This document shows, in pieces, positions 33,401 through 45,942 of a stretch of 64,000 bases of DNA. This stretch comes from Dysidea avara (lineage: Eukaryota > Porifera > Demospongiae > Dictyoceratida > Dysideidae). Under the pieces are notes generated by a model, which did not search any database, was not told where the DNA came from, and saw only the letters and a list, made by a program, of their open reading frames with translations. Position numbers and translations under genes: made by a program. Each line of letters begins with the position of its first letter. Positions within the stretch are counted from its first letter, which is position 1. The stretch is from positions 23,546,004-23,610,003 of the forward strand of contig NC_089279.1 of assembly GCF_963678975.1 (NCBI RefSeq), read 5' to 3'.

Positions 33401-34792
33401 CTTAGTGACTGGATTGATTGCCCACTTTGTTTTTGGTATATTCTACCCATCTTATAGTGTTACAATTCTACCCATCTTATAGTGCTTCTGCTATCAATCC
33501 AGTCAATACGGAAATTACAGCTGCACTAAAGCCACCATTCTTTTTTTCAAATCAACACCTAGTACACAGTACTTGGGGAAGAAATGGGAGACAAAGGTAA
33601 GTCAGGTGAGCTATTTATACACTGATTCAGCTGTATAAAGCAACCACCGCTTGACTATAAAGTGACTTTCTTAGACAGGATCCAGGAGCCCTTTTTCAGC
33701 CACTTTTTTGATTACTTTTCCACAAAATTAATGAGTTCCTTTTGTAAATATACCATCACTGTCAATTGCATCACTGTCAATTGGCATTTGCGTAGTGTAT
33801 TGGTGAATGCTTGAAATGAACAGCTGAGATAATGTAGAAAGGTAGCTAGGTAAGAGGAAAACAACACGAATTAAAATATCTGGGCAGATTACTTTATGAC
33901 CACACATTTTTACATTGTCCTAACACATGTCTGAAAGGTGATTTTGCATATACTGCACATGGGAAGAACAAATTAATACTATATGCTTACTTTGCTATCT
34001 GCTACTTCCTTTAATCCAAGCTCATCAATAACTTGGCACACTCTTTCTTTTCTATCATTCCATGTGGATGTTGATGGTAACCTCATAGCAGCAGAGAAGG
34101 CAATGTTCTCTCTAACAGTAAGTGTCCCCATTAAAGTTTCAGCCTATGTGGACACAAAAGATACGCATACATTCTAAACTTACAAAGTAGAAATAGATAA
34201 TGTACTGCTAGTACACTTGGTATCATCATTTTGATCATTGATGATATGTGTATATCTATACAGATTGATATTAACCTGTGGAACATAGGCTGATTCTAAT
34301 TTGAAATCAATTGGCTGGTTTTCACCATTGATCAATACCACTCCGCTCAACCCCTTCCTATCCTTATGACCAGCAAGAATATCCAGTAACCTGTGAACAA
34401 ATAAACAGACTATTGCATACTAGATTCAGACATTAAATGACATTGTTAATTTACAGTAAGCAGTGAATACACAGTTGTACAATAATAACTTACGTGGTCT
34501 TACCACTACCAGTTGGACCCAATATAGCATTTACACCAGTTTTCATAATGCCACTATAAAAATGTAACTTAACGGTTGAATGTTGTAAAACAAAGGATTG
34601 GCACCTAACATTATCCAATATAGTCTTTGGTTGTTTTTTCCAACAAAATTGTCGAGATACTTCATAATGGATGTTGTGAAATGACACACATTTATTTCCT
34701 TCCGCTAGTTCCTTCTCAAGTATTCCATATTGTAGGGCAGTGGAACGCTTGCTCAATGATATGGACTCTCCTGTAGCCAGGGTTTGAGCCAT
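27446..34792 (-). CDS. ABCG2: ABC transporter subfamily G half transporter (ABCG2-like)
   Basis: Sixteen exons join in phase to 646 codons, close to human ABCG2 (655). In transcript order: 34605-34792, 34494-34553, 34276-34390, 33991-34143, 32438-32595, 31687-31841, 31556-31636, 31310-31476, 31187-31252, 29657-29739, 29516-29605, 28730-28869, 28532-28686, 28391-28480, 28257-28339, 27446-27602. The ATPase domain comes first: Walker [10 protein letters not shown] (75-83), Q-loop Q121, signature ISGGEKKR (181-188), Walker B ILFLDEP (201-207), D-loop GLD and switch H238 in [15 protein letters not shown] follows. The six-helix domain contains [13 protein letters not shown] and [13 protein letters not shown]. 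The last outer loop has C580 and C595 and the glycosylation site N589-T-T, matching ABCG2. It should work as a dimer exporting hydrophobic compounds. Start: MAQT at 34792. An AG just upstream (TTTAG/GAGTACAATG) suggests a 5' UTR intron. Confidence 0.94.
27813..28186 (-). repeat. 30-bp minisatellite, ~12 units (TATACACACACTTATACTAT)
   Basis: A 30-bp unit (TTATACACACACTTATACTA plus TAGTATACTA) is repeated almost perfectly. It fills most of the last intron (27603-28256) of the ABCG2-like gene. Because 30 is a multiple of three, it gives stop-free frames on both strands (YYTHTYTIV-type repeats); these are not genes. Confidence 0.95.
30371..30927. mobile_element. Non-autonomous hAT-like element with perfect 8-bp target duplication, in an ABCG2-like intron
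   Basis: The ends CATAGTGGAGGA and TCCTCCACCACTG are inverted repeats. TTGACAGG flanks both sides (30363-30370 and 30928-30935). The end sequence puts it in the CAGGGGCGG family. It sits in the intron between exons 31187-31252 and 29657-29739. Confidence 0.88.
32980..33339. mobile_element. Inverted-repeat element, TAGAGGTGTGCGAT ends
   Basis: The left end TAGAGGTGTGCGAT pairs with the right end ATCGTACACCTCTA (one mismatch). The interior has ATCTCGATTATC / GATAATCAAATATATC-type repeats. Ends of this kind are typical of hAT-like MITEs, but I could not see a target duplication. It lies in an intron of the ABCG2-like gene. Confidence 0.65.
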
Positions 34793-37700
34793 TGTACTCC
34801 TAAACACCAAAATATTGTTTACAATGAACAAGCAAACAGTTTATATTAAAATCCCTCTAATGTTAAACTTGTCAGAACATAGCACTATAGACTACGCATA
34901 TATGATTGCCACACAGTATGCATGCAAGTGTGGAAAAGTAACTGTTTACTCTGAATATGTGTGACATTATAATGTTTAGCTACTGTATACCTAATGTCCT
35001 CATCCTGTATCATTAGTTACACCTATAGACTATTTTGTAGCTACCACACCTGTATTAATTATCACTTTAGGATGATTATGGTTGTGTGTACCACCTACGT
35101 ATTGTTTTGATCTTTTGTAGTGTCTGTAGTATACTTAGCTCACTGATCATGCTCTCTTCATTTTGTATATGCATAACTTTTCCACACACATATCCTTGTA
35201 CTTTCTGCATATTCAGAGTTGAGTTTAAACTGCTAGCTAGTACTGAACTGGAGTGTTGCACAAACAGTACCAATAAACTGTGAATAAGCTTTGCCTGACC
35301 TATCCAACTTCAGCCAGTTGCGCATTTAGAGCAAAATCGTACTAATTAAATTATCATTTGCAAAAATTTATACTGTAGAATAATACAAGCTGAACTGAAC
35401 CTTGATAACTGAACTTGATAAGTGAGCCTTTTATGGCTTCCTATAGGAAATGTATGATGAATATTTTGATTGGTCATATTAATCTTGTGTCAGAAATTTG
35501 AATGAAAAGATTACTGTGTGTGAAGCAGTACTACAAATTAGCCGAATAATGTATTTTCACTTCATCCATGGATTATTAAATATTTTTGAGGGTTCAGCAT
35601 ACTATAGATAAGCTTCATGCATTTTATATCATGTGATCCTATATATTTGCTACCACAGTTATATAGAGTCAAAGAAAGGATCATTGTAGTGTAGCACCTT
35701 TGAAAGTGGATGGAGTTGTCTACAATGATAAGGTCTAGATAACTAGGCTAAGATCCTCACATCCATATCAAAACTAATCTGTTAATCTTGTCAAATCACA
35801 GCCAAAACCTCAATGGTCAAATTTTTTTTCTAAGTTTTACCCTTAATTCTAAAGAATTAATCATTAAAATGATGCATTATCTACTTTATAACCCTTTCAC
35901 CACCTCAGATTTTTTCAAACAAGCTGATTAAATAAAACCTTGTCATTCCTTGTAATTCCCCTAAATAATCCAATACAAAATACATGCGTTTTGTAATATA
36001 TTCAGAAAGCACAAAAGTACAGGCATTAGCACCCATAATTTCTACAGCACACAGCCCATGAATTGTCCTATACAATGCCGCCCGTACTGTATTTGTAACG
36101 TTACCACAGTGTCACTTATTCATTGTTGATTACAATATAATGTGCACTCCGTATAAAGCCTATTGGAGAAATTGATTACGTGGGTGGACAAATCCCAAAA
36201 GTACAGACTGTTATCCTACACCAAGTATGCGGAAGTTACAGTGGTTTGTTTATGAGGTGGTGTAATTTTTACTGGAAATGGACAAAACCTTGCGGAATCC
36301 AGTAAATTTGACATTAGTTTTGATATGCATTCACGTGCTGGTAATGTATTAAAGGTTAATTGGCTTTGTTAGTAGAAACAATGAGATGGCTTAGCAGCAT
36401 TTAATGTAGTTAAAGTGAAGTGCACTACATACCAATTATTATAAATGATAAGTACCATGCATCCTTTCAGCTCTACTTAACACACATCTTTAGTGGGAAT
36501 GTACTTATAATTTACAGGCATATAAAGACGTTTGCTACAAAATGGACATCATTGTGTTTAGCTACATTTTCACAAACTAACCTGCAGAGCTAGTTCACAA
36601 TGTTTTTGTTTCAGTGTGTAGCACTAATGTAGTCAGGATTAATAGTCAAGAGGTCACTGGGAATGCCATTAGAATGCTCCTTTCCAAATATCCACCAATG
36701 AATTTGCTACAGAACAAGAAAGTGATTTCAACCTCAAAATAATGCAATTAAACTTCCTCTGATTTGCTTCTGCTATAGCTAGCTCATTTAAATTGCCATT
36801 CACTGCTCCCAAATCTGGTCTGGAATCCGAGGTATCTATCACGTGTCATGGGTTATTGCGTACATGCTCACGAAATGCCCAATACAAAATGTATGGGGGG
36901 AATTTGCTACATCGCATTGGTTTAAGCCATTTTGACATGACTAAATTTCTGTGAGTTTGGCTTCTATAATAACATCACTGTGCTTGCAGAGAGTTGCTCT
37001 AAATGCATCACACCCGGAAAGTTGCTAAACAGCCACAAGGTAGGTGGTACACAATTCCTTTTAAAATAGTTTTTCAATAGAAATTTATTGAACATGACAT
37101 TTTTGCAAAGTGCCATATTTCTATAAATGTAAGTTGCGAGAATTTTTCACGAGTTAAATTTTCATGTTAAAAATTGTTCACCTGTGTCCTCAAGCGATGA
37201 ATTTTTTTAACAATGAATTATGAATTCTATATACAGCCTTTTTTGTATATAGGAGCAGAATGACAAGCAGTGGAACCTTGTAGTAGCTAGCTACTGCTTG
37301 ACATGCTAAAAATGTTGCAAATCTTTTCATTTCAAATGTCTGAAACATTATACAACCAATCACTAATGGAAAGCTATTATGTGTATACATGTGTAGTGGT
37401 GTGTATGGCTTTAGTGTGCGTGCGCGTGCGCGCGCGTGTGTGTGTGTAGCATGAAAGTGCACAGTCTGTTATTAACCTTGAGCCTAACCTCACATTGCTA
37501 CTCTTGACCCTTTACTGTTTATTTACAACACCAAACAATGTAGCTATCAAGATTAGTACAGAATAGTTGTGCGCAAAAATAGGAGTGGTCTATACTGAGG
37601 TCATGTGATTGGCTGAAAATAGTAGCTATTTCCTGGCCTTGAGAAAAAAATTCTTTTGACTCAGGTCAAATACTGATAGCTAACCCCTCGGCATATCATG

Positions 37701-38305
37701 ACATGATTGTTATTAAAGCTTTACTACGAGCTTTACTATGACCATGCAGCACTGAAGGATGCCCTGCATGCCTCGCTGCATGCCTTGCCTGCATGGTTAG
37801 CTATCGATCGACTCATGAATTAATCAACCCCATAGAGAAGGCAGGACAGCATGCCTCAAAATAAGCAGACAGAATAAGTAGCTATTTCAGGGGCGGCTCT
37901 TACAAAAAGAAAGTACATACGGAAGCGCTATCCGAACCCCAGTGGTTTCACATGCATGCCAATATAAGCAAGCGGCAGTCCTCCCTCTTGAATACGATTC
38001 ACTGGGAAAATCTGTCACTTGAAATCCCTACCGCCACTCCTCTGCCAGGCCTGGGGAAGGTTTTTTTATAATTTAAAGAATGGCCTGGGGGAGGGTGGGG
38101 CGTGACATGCCGGTGCATAAACGAATGACATGATACTGCATGCGTTGATACAAGCTACCTTTACAGCAATCGAGGTGACAGCAATCCAGCTTCGTAAACT
38201 TCTTCAAGTGGAAGATGCCGGTTTAACTGACTTGCGTTAACACTACCACTTTTGACCACTGAACAAAGAAAACCAACGGAAGTCAAAATGCCATAAATAC
38301 AACTT

Positions 38306-38430
38306 AAGGGGCGGGCGCCGATGCAGATTGGTTAGACATGTTAGACCATAGATAATAGACGTGTCTATTATCTATGGTTAGACATTGTGGTCAAACAAGT
38401 GCCTCTCCAATTGGCGGCACCCGCCCCTTT
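38306..38430. mobile_element. Small palindromic MITE with GGGGCGGGCGCCGATGCAGA end
   Basis: The outer ends AAGGGGCGGGCGCCGATGC... and ...GGCGGCACCCGCCCCTTT pair. The centre is a perfect palindrome (CCATAGATAATAGAC/GTGTCTATTATCTATGG). Single related ends (GCAAAGGGGCGGGCGG) occur near 3510, 38910 and, inverted, 58545. Confidence 0.75.
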
Positions 38431-38489
38431 CTTTCTTTTTTTTTTTAGAAAATATAAAAAAAATTTTCTTTAAACAGTACGTAATAAGC

Positions 38490-38870
38490 AAATACAAGTG
38501 AACTTAAATATAGGCTTCAGCCTCGGTTTCAGCGACCTGCACAGTAATCAGTGCCTCACCAACAGGACAGTGCAAACTGGACCTGGCACCTCGAATGCAC
38601 ATAATAATATTGCTGATCTCAACAAAGAGAAGCTTAATTTACATCTCAGTCATCCCATCACTATTCCATAAGAAAGACTGTGCTTTGCACTCAAAAGGTT
38701 GACCAATCTCTTATAAAACTGAGTAGTAGCATCACCCATTCCACCAGTAGTGGTGAAATTTAAAGGAGTACATGAGGCATTCTCTACTTCATGAACCCGT
38801 TGTTGGTATTCACGTCTCTTTTCCTTGGTAAGCAGAGTGTAGGGGTTGATTTGAGGGTGCATGCACTAGG
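38490..38870 (-). pseudogene. Retroelement C-terminal fragment
   Basis: Reading down the minus strand gives RVHEVENASCTPLNFTTTGG, FYKRLVNLLSAK and, after stops and frame breaks, LRCKLSFSLLRSAI. I recognise this phrase as a recurrent tail of retroelement-derived frames in sponge and coral genomes. It is short and has stops, so it is a dead fragment. The exact class is not clear. Confidence 0.6.
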
Positions 38871-39439
38871 GTTCTAGCATTTGACACCAAACTTTGTCTT
38901 CCCCCTTTTTGCAAAGAGGCGGGCGACTACAATGGAACCTTGGACATTTTGGGACCCAATATTTTGCAGAGGTTTCCTCTTTCAGAGTATTAACCAGACC
39001 TGTTGAGACCAAAATTTTAATATTAGGCCACATAAACTTAATTATTAGTTTCTCATCCTCCTGCACTAAAAATAGCAGTGCAGGAGGGCAGATTTTAATT
39101 TTTTTTACTAACTGGATAGCTGAATTAGCTAGCTAAAAATGACTCAGAATGCAGTTTTCTTAGACTGCTCTAGCAAGGTACCAACTTTACAAGGTGCTGG
39201 ATGGCTGCACTAAGCCACCAGTGGTGCAAAAAATCCATGATGAGGTAAGAAAAGTGGCAATGTGGGCGGGGCCGGATGAGAAACTAATAATTAAGAATTA
39301 AGTTTATGTGGCCTTACAAAGGTTTTTTCTATTGTGTCCTTAATTTGGGGAGCTCGAGTTTGTGACAACTAACCTAAATTGCATCTCCACACTAGTAAAT
39401 TTTTCCTGGGGGAGCATGTCTTGGCAGCCCTGTTTGGAG

Positions 39440-40520
39440 TACAGTGAAACCTCTTCTAACAGCCAACACACTGATCGGGACACCAGGATAAACAGACATA
39501 AAATACGTATCATACATGATCAGCACTTTCTCTCTGTTGCTCAAAAAACTGTTAGTGACTTACCATCTTCTCATACATCTGTTACCTCATATATTAACAA
39601 TATCCCTGATGTGTCACCTTTAAAGCTGTCTGAGGTAGATGCTCTCACCTAGATAGTCATAAGGCAGTGGCATTCCTACAAAGTTTGTTAAGGTCTCACC
39701 TGTCAGTATGGTTGTGCTTGTAAGTAATAAAAGTATTTTGTCAGCTGTCTTTCCAGATTGTTGGAAAGTTGCTATTGTCACACCTGTTTCAAAACCGCGC
39801 ACTGGTTCTTCACTAGCTGTCCAACTTTCGTACAATCTCAGTGCTACCGGTTTTCTCTAAGATATTGGAAAGGGTTGTATCTGATCAGATAATTGCTCAT
39901 TTTAACAAGTAGCTATCATTTATTTTCACAAAGACAATCAGGTTTTCGTTATGGACATTCAACCCAGGATGTTCTGCTACATGTTTCAAACTCCTTCTCT
40001 GGTGCTATTGATCATGGTGAATATATTAGGGCTATATTCTTGGACCTAACTAAGGCGTTTGATTGTGTGGACCATTCTATTTTGTTGCAAAAGTTGGCTT
40101 GTTATGGCTTTAGTGATAGTGCCCACTCTTGGTTAAGAAATTTTCTAAATAATAGAATGCAGCAAGTTACATTTCAAGGTTGTTTGTCAGCTAGTGGCTC
40201 CATCAAAGTGGGAGTCTCTTAGGGTTCAATTCTAGGACCCTTGATGTTTTCTATCTATGTCAATGACTTACCAAATGCTATTTCTTTATCTGACATCAAT
40301 ATGTATGCAGATGATACTGAGCTTCACTTCAGCAATAGTGACCTTTCTGCAGTTGAACTCTTCAAGCTGAAATAGAAAATGTCTCCACATGGCTGGTTGT
40401 TAACAGATTGAAGTGAAATCACTACATATGCTCATTGGTCCTCGTCAGAGAATTAAAGGATTAAATCTTACAATAACATTGGATGGTGCTATGCTTGATG
40501 CTTCAAAGCACCAGTATTGT
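39440..40520 (+). pseudogene. Non-LTR retrotransposon reverse transcriptase, broken
   Basis: Recognisable RT blocks are QSGFRYGHSTQDVLL, AIFLDLTKAFDCVDHSILL, GSILGPLMFSIYVNDLP and the catalytic-type MYADDTEL. The frame is cut by a stop between IKVGVS and GSILGP (about 40220) and by shifts before 39890 and after 40360. The order and wording fit jockey/CR1-type elements. The endonuclease is absent. Confidence 0.88.
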
Positions 40521-41434
40521 GCTCAAAATTAAGCCAGCATAATAGGCTGGTGTCTATCCCTGATTAAGTTTTTTTAAAGATAAAATTGAAAATAAGTGCA
40601 AAGTAAGCAACTGTTCAGCTAGTTCAACAGTAGCTACAGCTAGTTCACCAGCAACAGTTCAATAATATAGAATTTTAGGGGGTCTGCCAGGGGTGTACTG
40701 TTATGGGAATCAAGCTGTTATCCTGGATTAGCCATAGCCCGAGACATAGCAGCTCTTCTTTGTTGCCCTTGTTTCTCTCACTACCACAGTGAATAGCAAT
40801 TTGTTTAGCAGAGTTTTTTTCCTTTTATCTGCCTGTGACAGACATTAAACCATTACTAGCACTTTGGGGCACAACATTACCTGCTGATCAATGTGTGTGA
40901 GTGTGTGCCACCCTGCATCCAGGTCATAAAGACTGGTGAGAGAAGAAACCGCATTGTCAGTTTTTTGTTCATGCTTCAGCTATATATATATGATGCATGT
41001 TTTTTCTACTTTAGGCCAAGTGAAGTTGATTGACAGTTTGTCGTCAATGGCTTTTTAAATAAATCATGAGGGTGGGTGATCATTTTTCTTCTTTCATTAT
41101 GTGCTATACATCAGAAGTCATTGCTGAACTGCATTTCGGCTAGCTATGCAAAATGATATAGCCATGGTAGCTACAATTCATTGCTTCTCTACTACATGAC
41201 CACATACATGTATAGGATTTCACACAGAGTCTCTCTCAAGTATTACATAAAGAAAGTCTGCATGGTATATACAAGCCACCTGGCACTCATATCCAGATTG
41301 TCTGTACAGGTGGAGTAAAACATAAGTCACAACATATAGTATATGTTTACTCTCATATGCAATAATAATACTATTGATGAAGAAAATCGTCATACAATAC
41401 CTGCAGTCTGACTGTTCTATTAGAGTATATTAAA

Positions 41435-42058
41435 GTGAAAGAGTGGCAGTGGAATGGCTATAGGTGAAAATTGTTCACCTTTTGATAAAAGCACAAAATT
41501 TGGTATGTTTAATATTAAATACAGTCAACCATTAAAATTATCAATCATACCATGCTCAAAGAACCAGTATTCGGGAAACCATAAAAGTGCTCAACAGTAA
41601 TAATAAGTCCTAGCTGAGTCAAGGGAGGAGTCAGATGATCTGGATGGACTGTCCATCCAGTCATTAGCTTGCAATGTTAAGAAATTCAGAGTCAAGTTAT
41701 AAAAAGCTCTAGATGTGCAATATTATCTCTATTGGATTACACTGAAAATACAGAAGTGTTTAAAAACAGTTCATTTTACCACATTTTGAAAGATTATCTG
41801 ATTGCACTTGTAAATTTTAAATGCATTCATTATTAAGCAAAAACAAAAATCTTGAATGTACTTTTATGGTTTCCTGACCAGCTATATAGCAATGGGCCAG
41901 TTTAAAAGTTTTCAAACATTCCCTAAGGCAATGATTTTGATGCGGCACCATATCTCAAATGATTTAGTATACCTCACTCAACTTCCACGGAAAATTTGAT
42001 GCTTTTATCACAAAGTGGGCAATTTCATCAAAAGTTGTCACTTAGCCACTCTATACTA
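41435..42058. mobile_element. Foldback element related to 59008-60156
   Basis: AAAATTGTTCACCTTTTGAT near the left end is complementary to the right-end region before CTTAGCCACTCTATA. The right half is an inverted, diverged copy of 59010-59290 (phrases such as TTGATGCTTTTATCACAAAG and ACCACATTTTGAAAGATTAT). The left terminus is eroded. Confidence 0.6.
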
Positions 42059-42660
42059 TGGAGAAATATGGGAGCATAACTACTGTACTTTTTCTACTCC
42101 TCTATTATATGTGCTGCATAATATTACGTATAATATACGCTAGCCTGTTGTTATGAAAATGTACTCTACACATAATTGAAGATACGTGATTTAATAGAAT
42201 ACCATACAGGCAGCAATGATAAACTGCATTTTAATCATCCACCTCAAGTTTTTGGAGGCATGCAGGGCTGCCAAGAGGGGCACTTTGCTCCAGGCCCCCA
42301 GGCTGTGGGGGGCTCCAAACCAAAACTTTTAAAGATATTTTTAAAACTTCATTTAACTTTCAGCTCACTTGTAGTACCAATTTAAGTCATTTCAAAGACA
42401 TGTAAATTGCAGAGGTCCTACAGCTTCTAGGGGTGTTTTGAGATTAACTTGTGCCAGCGTGTAAATGGTGTTATATCACATATCTCACTAAGGTGGAGGG
42501 TCCACTATCATTGGGATGTTTTTTAGCTATAAACTTTTTTTCCATGCTGGCTGCCTCTTCTCCAGTGGACATCAATGTATGCTTGATAGCTCTATACTGT
42601 TTTTATATTAGCTATAATTATACTGCACTACATTTAACACTACAAGAATCCTCCACAGAC

Positions 42661-42942
42661 CAGGGGTGGTGGAGCAGGCCAAAGAGTGAGGGGGCCAGGC
42701 CAGCTGCAAGTTGAAGACCAATAAAAAAAGGTCACAACCTGCTGACAATAGCTGTTTTCATCTCCTTATTATAACTACACATACATAGCTAAGTAGCTTG
42801 CTACACTGCTTCTCTGAATACTGTAACTGCTCTATTAGAGTATCCAGGTCCTGACTGTTCTATTAAAGTATCTCAATCTTTTCTTGCAAACAGTGTCCCA
42901 TAAAAGTGGGGGGGCCATGACCCCCCGTCTCCACCACCTATG
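42661..42942. mobile_element. Non-autonomous hAT-like element with perfect 8-bp target duplication
   Basis: The ends CAGGGGTGGTGGAG and CTCCACCACCTATG are inverted repeats. CCACAGAC flanks both sides (42653-42660 and 42943-42950). Internally it has two copies of the CTCTATTAGAGTATC motif. It belongs to the same family as 24786-25128 and 30371-30927. Confidence 0.88.
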
Positions 42943-43690
42943 CCACAGACTACACAGTTGTTGAGTATATGAAAATTCACAACTACAGTACCATCACTGC
43001 ACACTTATAGCCTGCTAGTAAATGATGATCTTTTGTATGTGACAATTCACTGTACGTACTTAAGGTTCATAATACACATTACTGTTGTTGATAATACAGC
43101 TTTACAGTGTCTAGCACTGAGGGTCTACAACTACTTGTGCTGCAGCCTTTGAGTTACCTAACCTAATACACATGCAGGACTTAAACACTTTGAGTATTTG
43201 ACATTACCGCTCCCTACAACAATGCAGACCACTTAGAAAGCATAACTTATTACTGATTGAGATATGATCACATCTACTCTACATCTAAAATTTCAGTCTG
43301 AAACATTTAAAATACATTTACCTTCTGGGGGGTTTGACTCCCTGCTCTATAATCATACCTACTACCATGGTGCACCCCCTTGCCAAATCCTGGATCCACT
43401 CCTGTACTTTTTACTTGTAGCGACAGCACAGATTCCACCTTTGTGTTTACAACTACAAGCATGCAGATTGATTCATAATCTATAGCTCCTGAGAATGTAT
43501 CTATCATATGAAAAACCTTGAGACTCTGTCTTGATGTCTAGAATAGATTGCTGTATCTCTACAGCTTAGGAAAAGACAGCAGGTGACATAGCCCCAAGCT
43601 ATGCCTGGACTGTCACAAGGCCAGCAACACACATACACTCATATGGGCATCAATATAGCACTTAAAACAAGTGCATCACTAAGTTACATG

Positions 43691-43814
<124 letters not shown>

Positions 43815-44379
43815 GCTTTCTAGACCTACAGCAAGTGTGTGCAGGAGTCTTCTCACTTCTCCACCTACTGAAATAGCTACAGTCTATTCTTACTTGAATG
43901 CCATTAACTACAAGCCATTACTCCAGTGACTAATACTTCACTTGGAAGATTCTCAACTTGAAAGCACAAGACACTTACAATATCATGTGATGACACGGAG
44001 TTGAGAAGTATTAATTTCTACCTAGAGGCTGAAACTAAATGAAATTCTCACCAAACACATGCTACATACCTAAGGAGAGCAGATGCAGGTGCTCACAATG
44101 TCATTCTAGCACTTTCACCTTCAGTGAAGTAGGCTCACCTCCTGAGTTCCAACCTTGGATCAAGAGTTTGGAAAGGGGGGTGCACTTCGCTGAAAAGTTG
44201 CCAGTGGAGAAAAATAAGGCCACGGCAATAATGGCTGTCCTTTACCAAATGTATATACTATAAAGTATATAAAAAATTCCTTATTCAGATCGTACCTTAC
44301 TCATAGCTTCATAGTTAAGCTACGTACACTGCCTCATGAACACCGTGACTGTTTTATTAGTGACTGACTGCTCTATTAG

Positions 44380-44778
44380 TAGGGCTGGGCGGTATTGGAG
44401 TTTCGCTTCACGATATATCGTGCAGAAATATATCACGATATTACTATTTATCGCGGTTATTAAAGATGACTGCTATATTAGAGTAGCTGACTGCTTTATT
44501 AGGGTATCTCGATCCTAGCTGACTGTTCTATTAGAGTATCTCGATCTTTGTAAAAAAAATTGACTAACTAGTACTAAGTCCTTGTTTGCAGTAGTATCAT
44601 GTGATTATTTGAGGTGCATTATAACAACCTTAAGGGCTTAATAAGCTGTCACAAACACTAAAAATCGTAATAATATCGATATCGTGATATTATCGTTTCA
44701 CCGAAATCTACGCGATACAGATATCGTTTCATTGCAATACCGCGGTATTACTATATACCGAGAAACCGCCCAGCCCTA
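44380..44778. mobile_element. hAT-like MITE (TAGGGCTGGGCGGT ends) inserted in the dispersed CTCTATTAG motif
   Basis: The left end TAGGGCTGGGCGGT is the exact complement of sequence closing the right side (ACCGCCCAGCCCTA, counting past a short GAGAA insertion). TCTATTAG is duplicated at 44372-44379 and 44779-44786. The interior is rich in ATATCGTGATAT-type palindromes and carries further copies of the CTCTATTAGAGTATCTCGAT motif at 44464-44548. Confidence 0.88.
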
Positions 44779-45415
44779 TCTATTAGAGTATATCGATCTT
44801 GTATGCAATTTTTTTTAAGGGATGAAGGAAGAGGGGGTCACGTGCCCCCCTCCCCCGGATCCGCCACTGCCTGTAAACCCAAGTCACTGCATATCCAATC
44901 ATGTGATTACATCTTAATTTTATTGCCTAACATTTATAGTTGTACCACAATCAAGTTAACTACCCCAGGGGCAAGCCCAGAGGACATCCCCTGGAAAGAA
45001 AAGGTGCATGACAGCAATTTTATTATTTATGAATGTAGCTACATACATACGGTAATAATTCAAAAATAAAGGTTTAGGCTCCAGACCTTTATATTAGATG
45101 ACTGTTATGTTGTGAACATGTTAATTTGCGTGCCTGAATCGTCCATTCTAAATGTACGGGATATTTTTAAAGCCTCATGTCTCACTTGTTCTTGCCCATA
45201 TCAAAGCGCTTTTTGATAAACAGTTCCGGCGTTTGAAGAGCATCACAGTGCTACTAGTAGCTTGTAACAAGAAACGAGGGCTTAGGTGAACGCGAACCAG
45301 CAGACTATAGTATAGGCAGTAATAACTACTCCAAAGGTAATTGGTTCATTGCTGCAGACTTTAGCTAGTTTACTCACAGTAACGGTGATGATCCATGAGA
45401 ATACAAATTGCTTAT

Positions 45416-45543
45416 CAATTCTTTTCAGTTAGAATGATTAATGATTGGAATTCTTTACCCCAATCAGTGATTGACTCCAACTCCCCTAATCAATTTAAGA
45501 ATCTGCTGGACAGACACTATAGTAATATAATGTATGATTTTTA
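45416..45543 (+). pseudogene. Reverse transcriptase tail fragment of a non-LTR element
   Basis: The frame reads AYQFFSVRMINDWNSLPQSV, then NQFKNLLDRHY and a stop. This is the usual last ~40 residues of jockey/CR1-type polymerases (compare WNKLP at 9885-10271). Nothing of the catalytic part remains. Confidence 0.75.
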
Positions 45544-45942
45544 ATGGGTAGCTATAGCTACTTTATTGTGTGTATATGATTTGGATGTACAGGCCATGCC
45601 TCTATCCAAAATTTACAATTAGAAGGTCTAATTGAAAAACTGTGAGTTTAGAGCTACTACTTGTGAGACCTTGAGCTTGATGGTGAAATCGTGAGACCCA
45701 TGGTAAATCCGTGAGGATTGGCGACTGCATTTATTATGCTGAAGCATTCACTTTGAAACAATGACAAGTACCTCTACTATATATTATGCAAAAACTCATT
45801 TTCTACAATAGTTATAGTACACAAACATTCAAGTGCAATGCTCCGTGTAAACATTATATATATTTTTTCAGTGAAAATAGTTGCCAAGCTAATCATGTAG
45901 TTGTAATTGTATGTGATAAAATCAATAATAACATTTTCAGCT

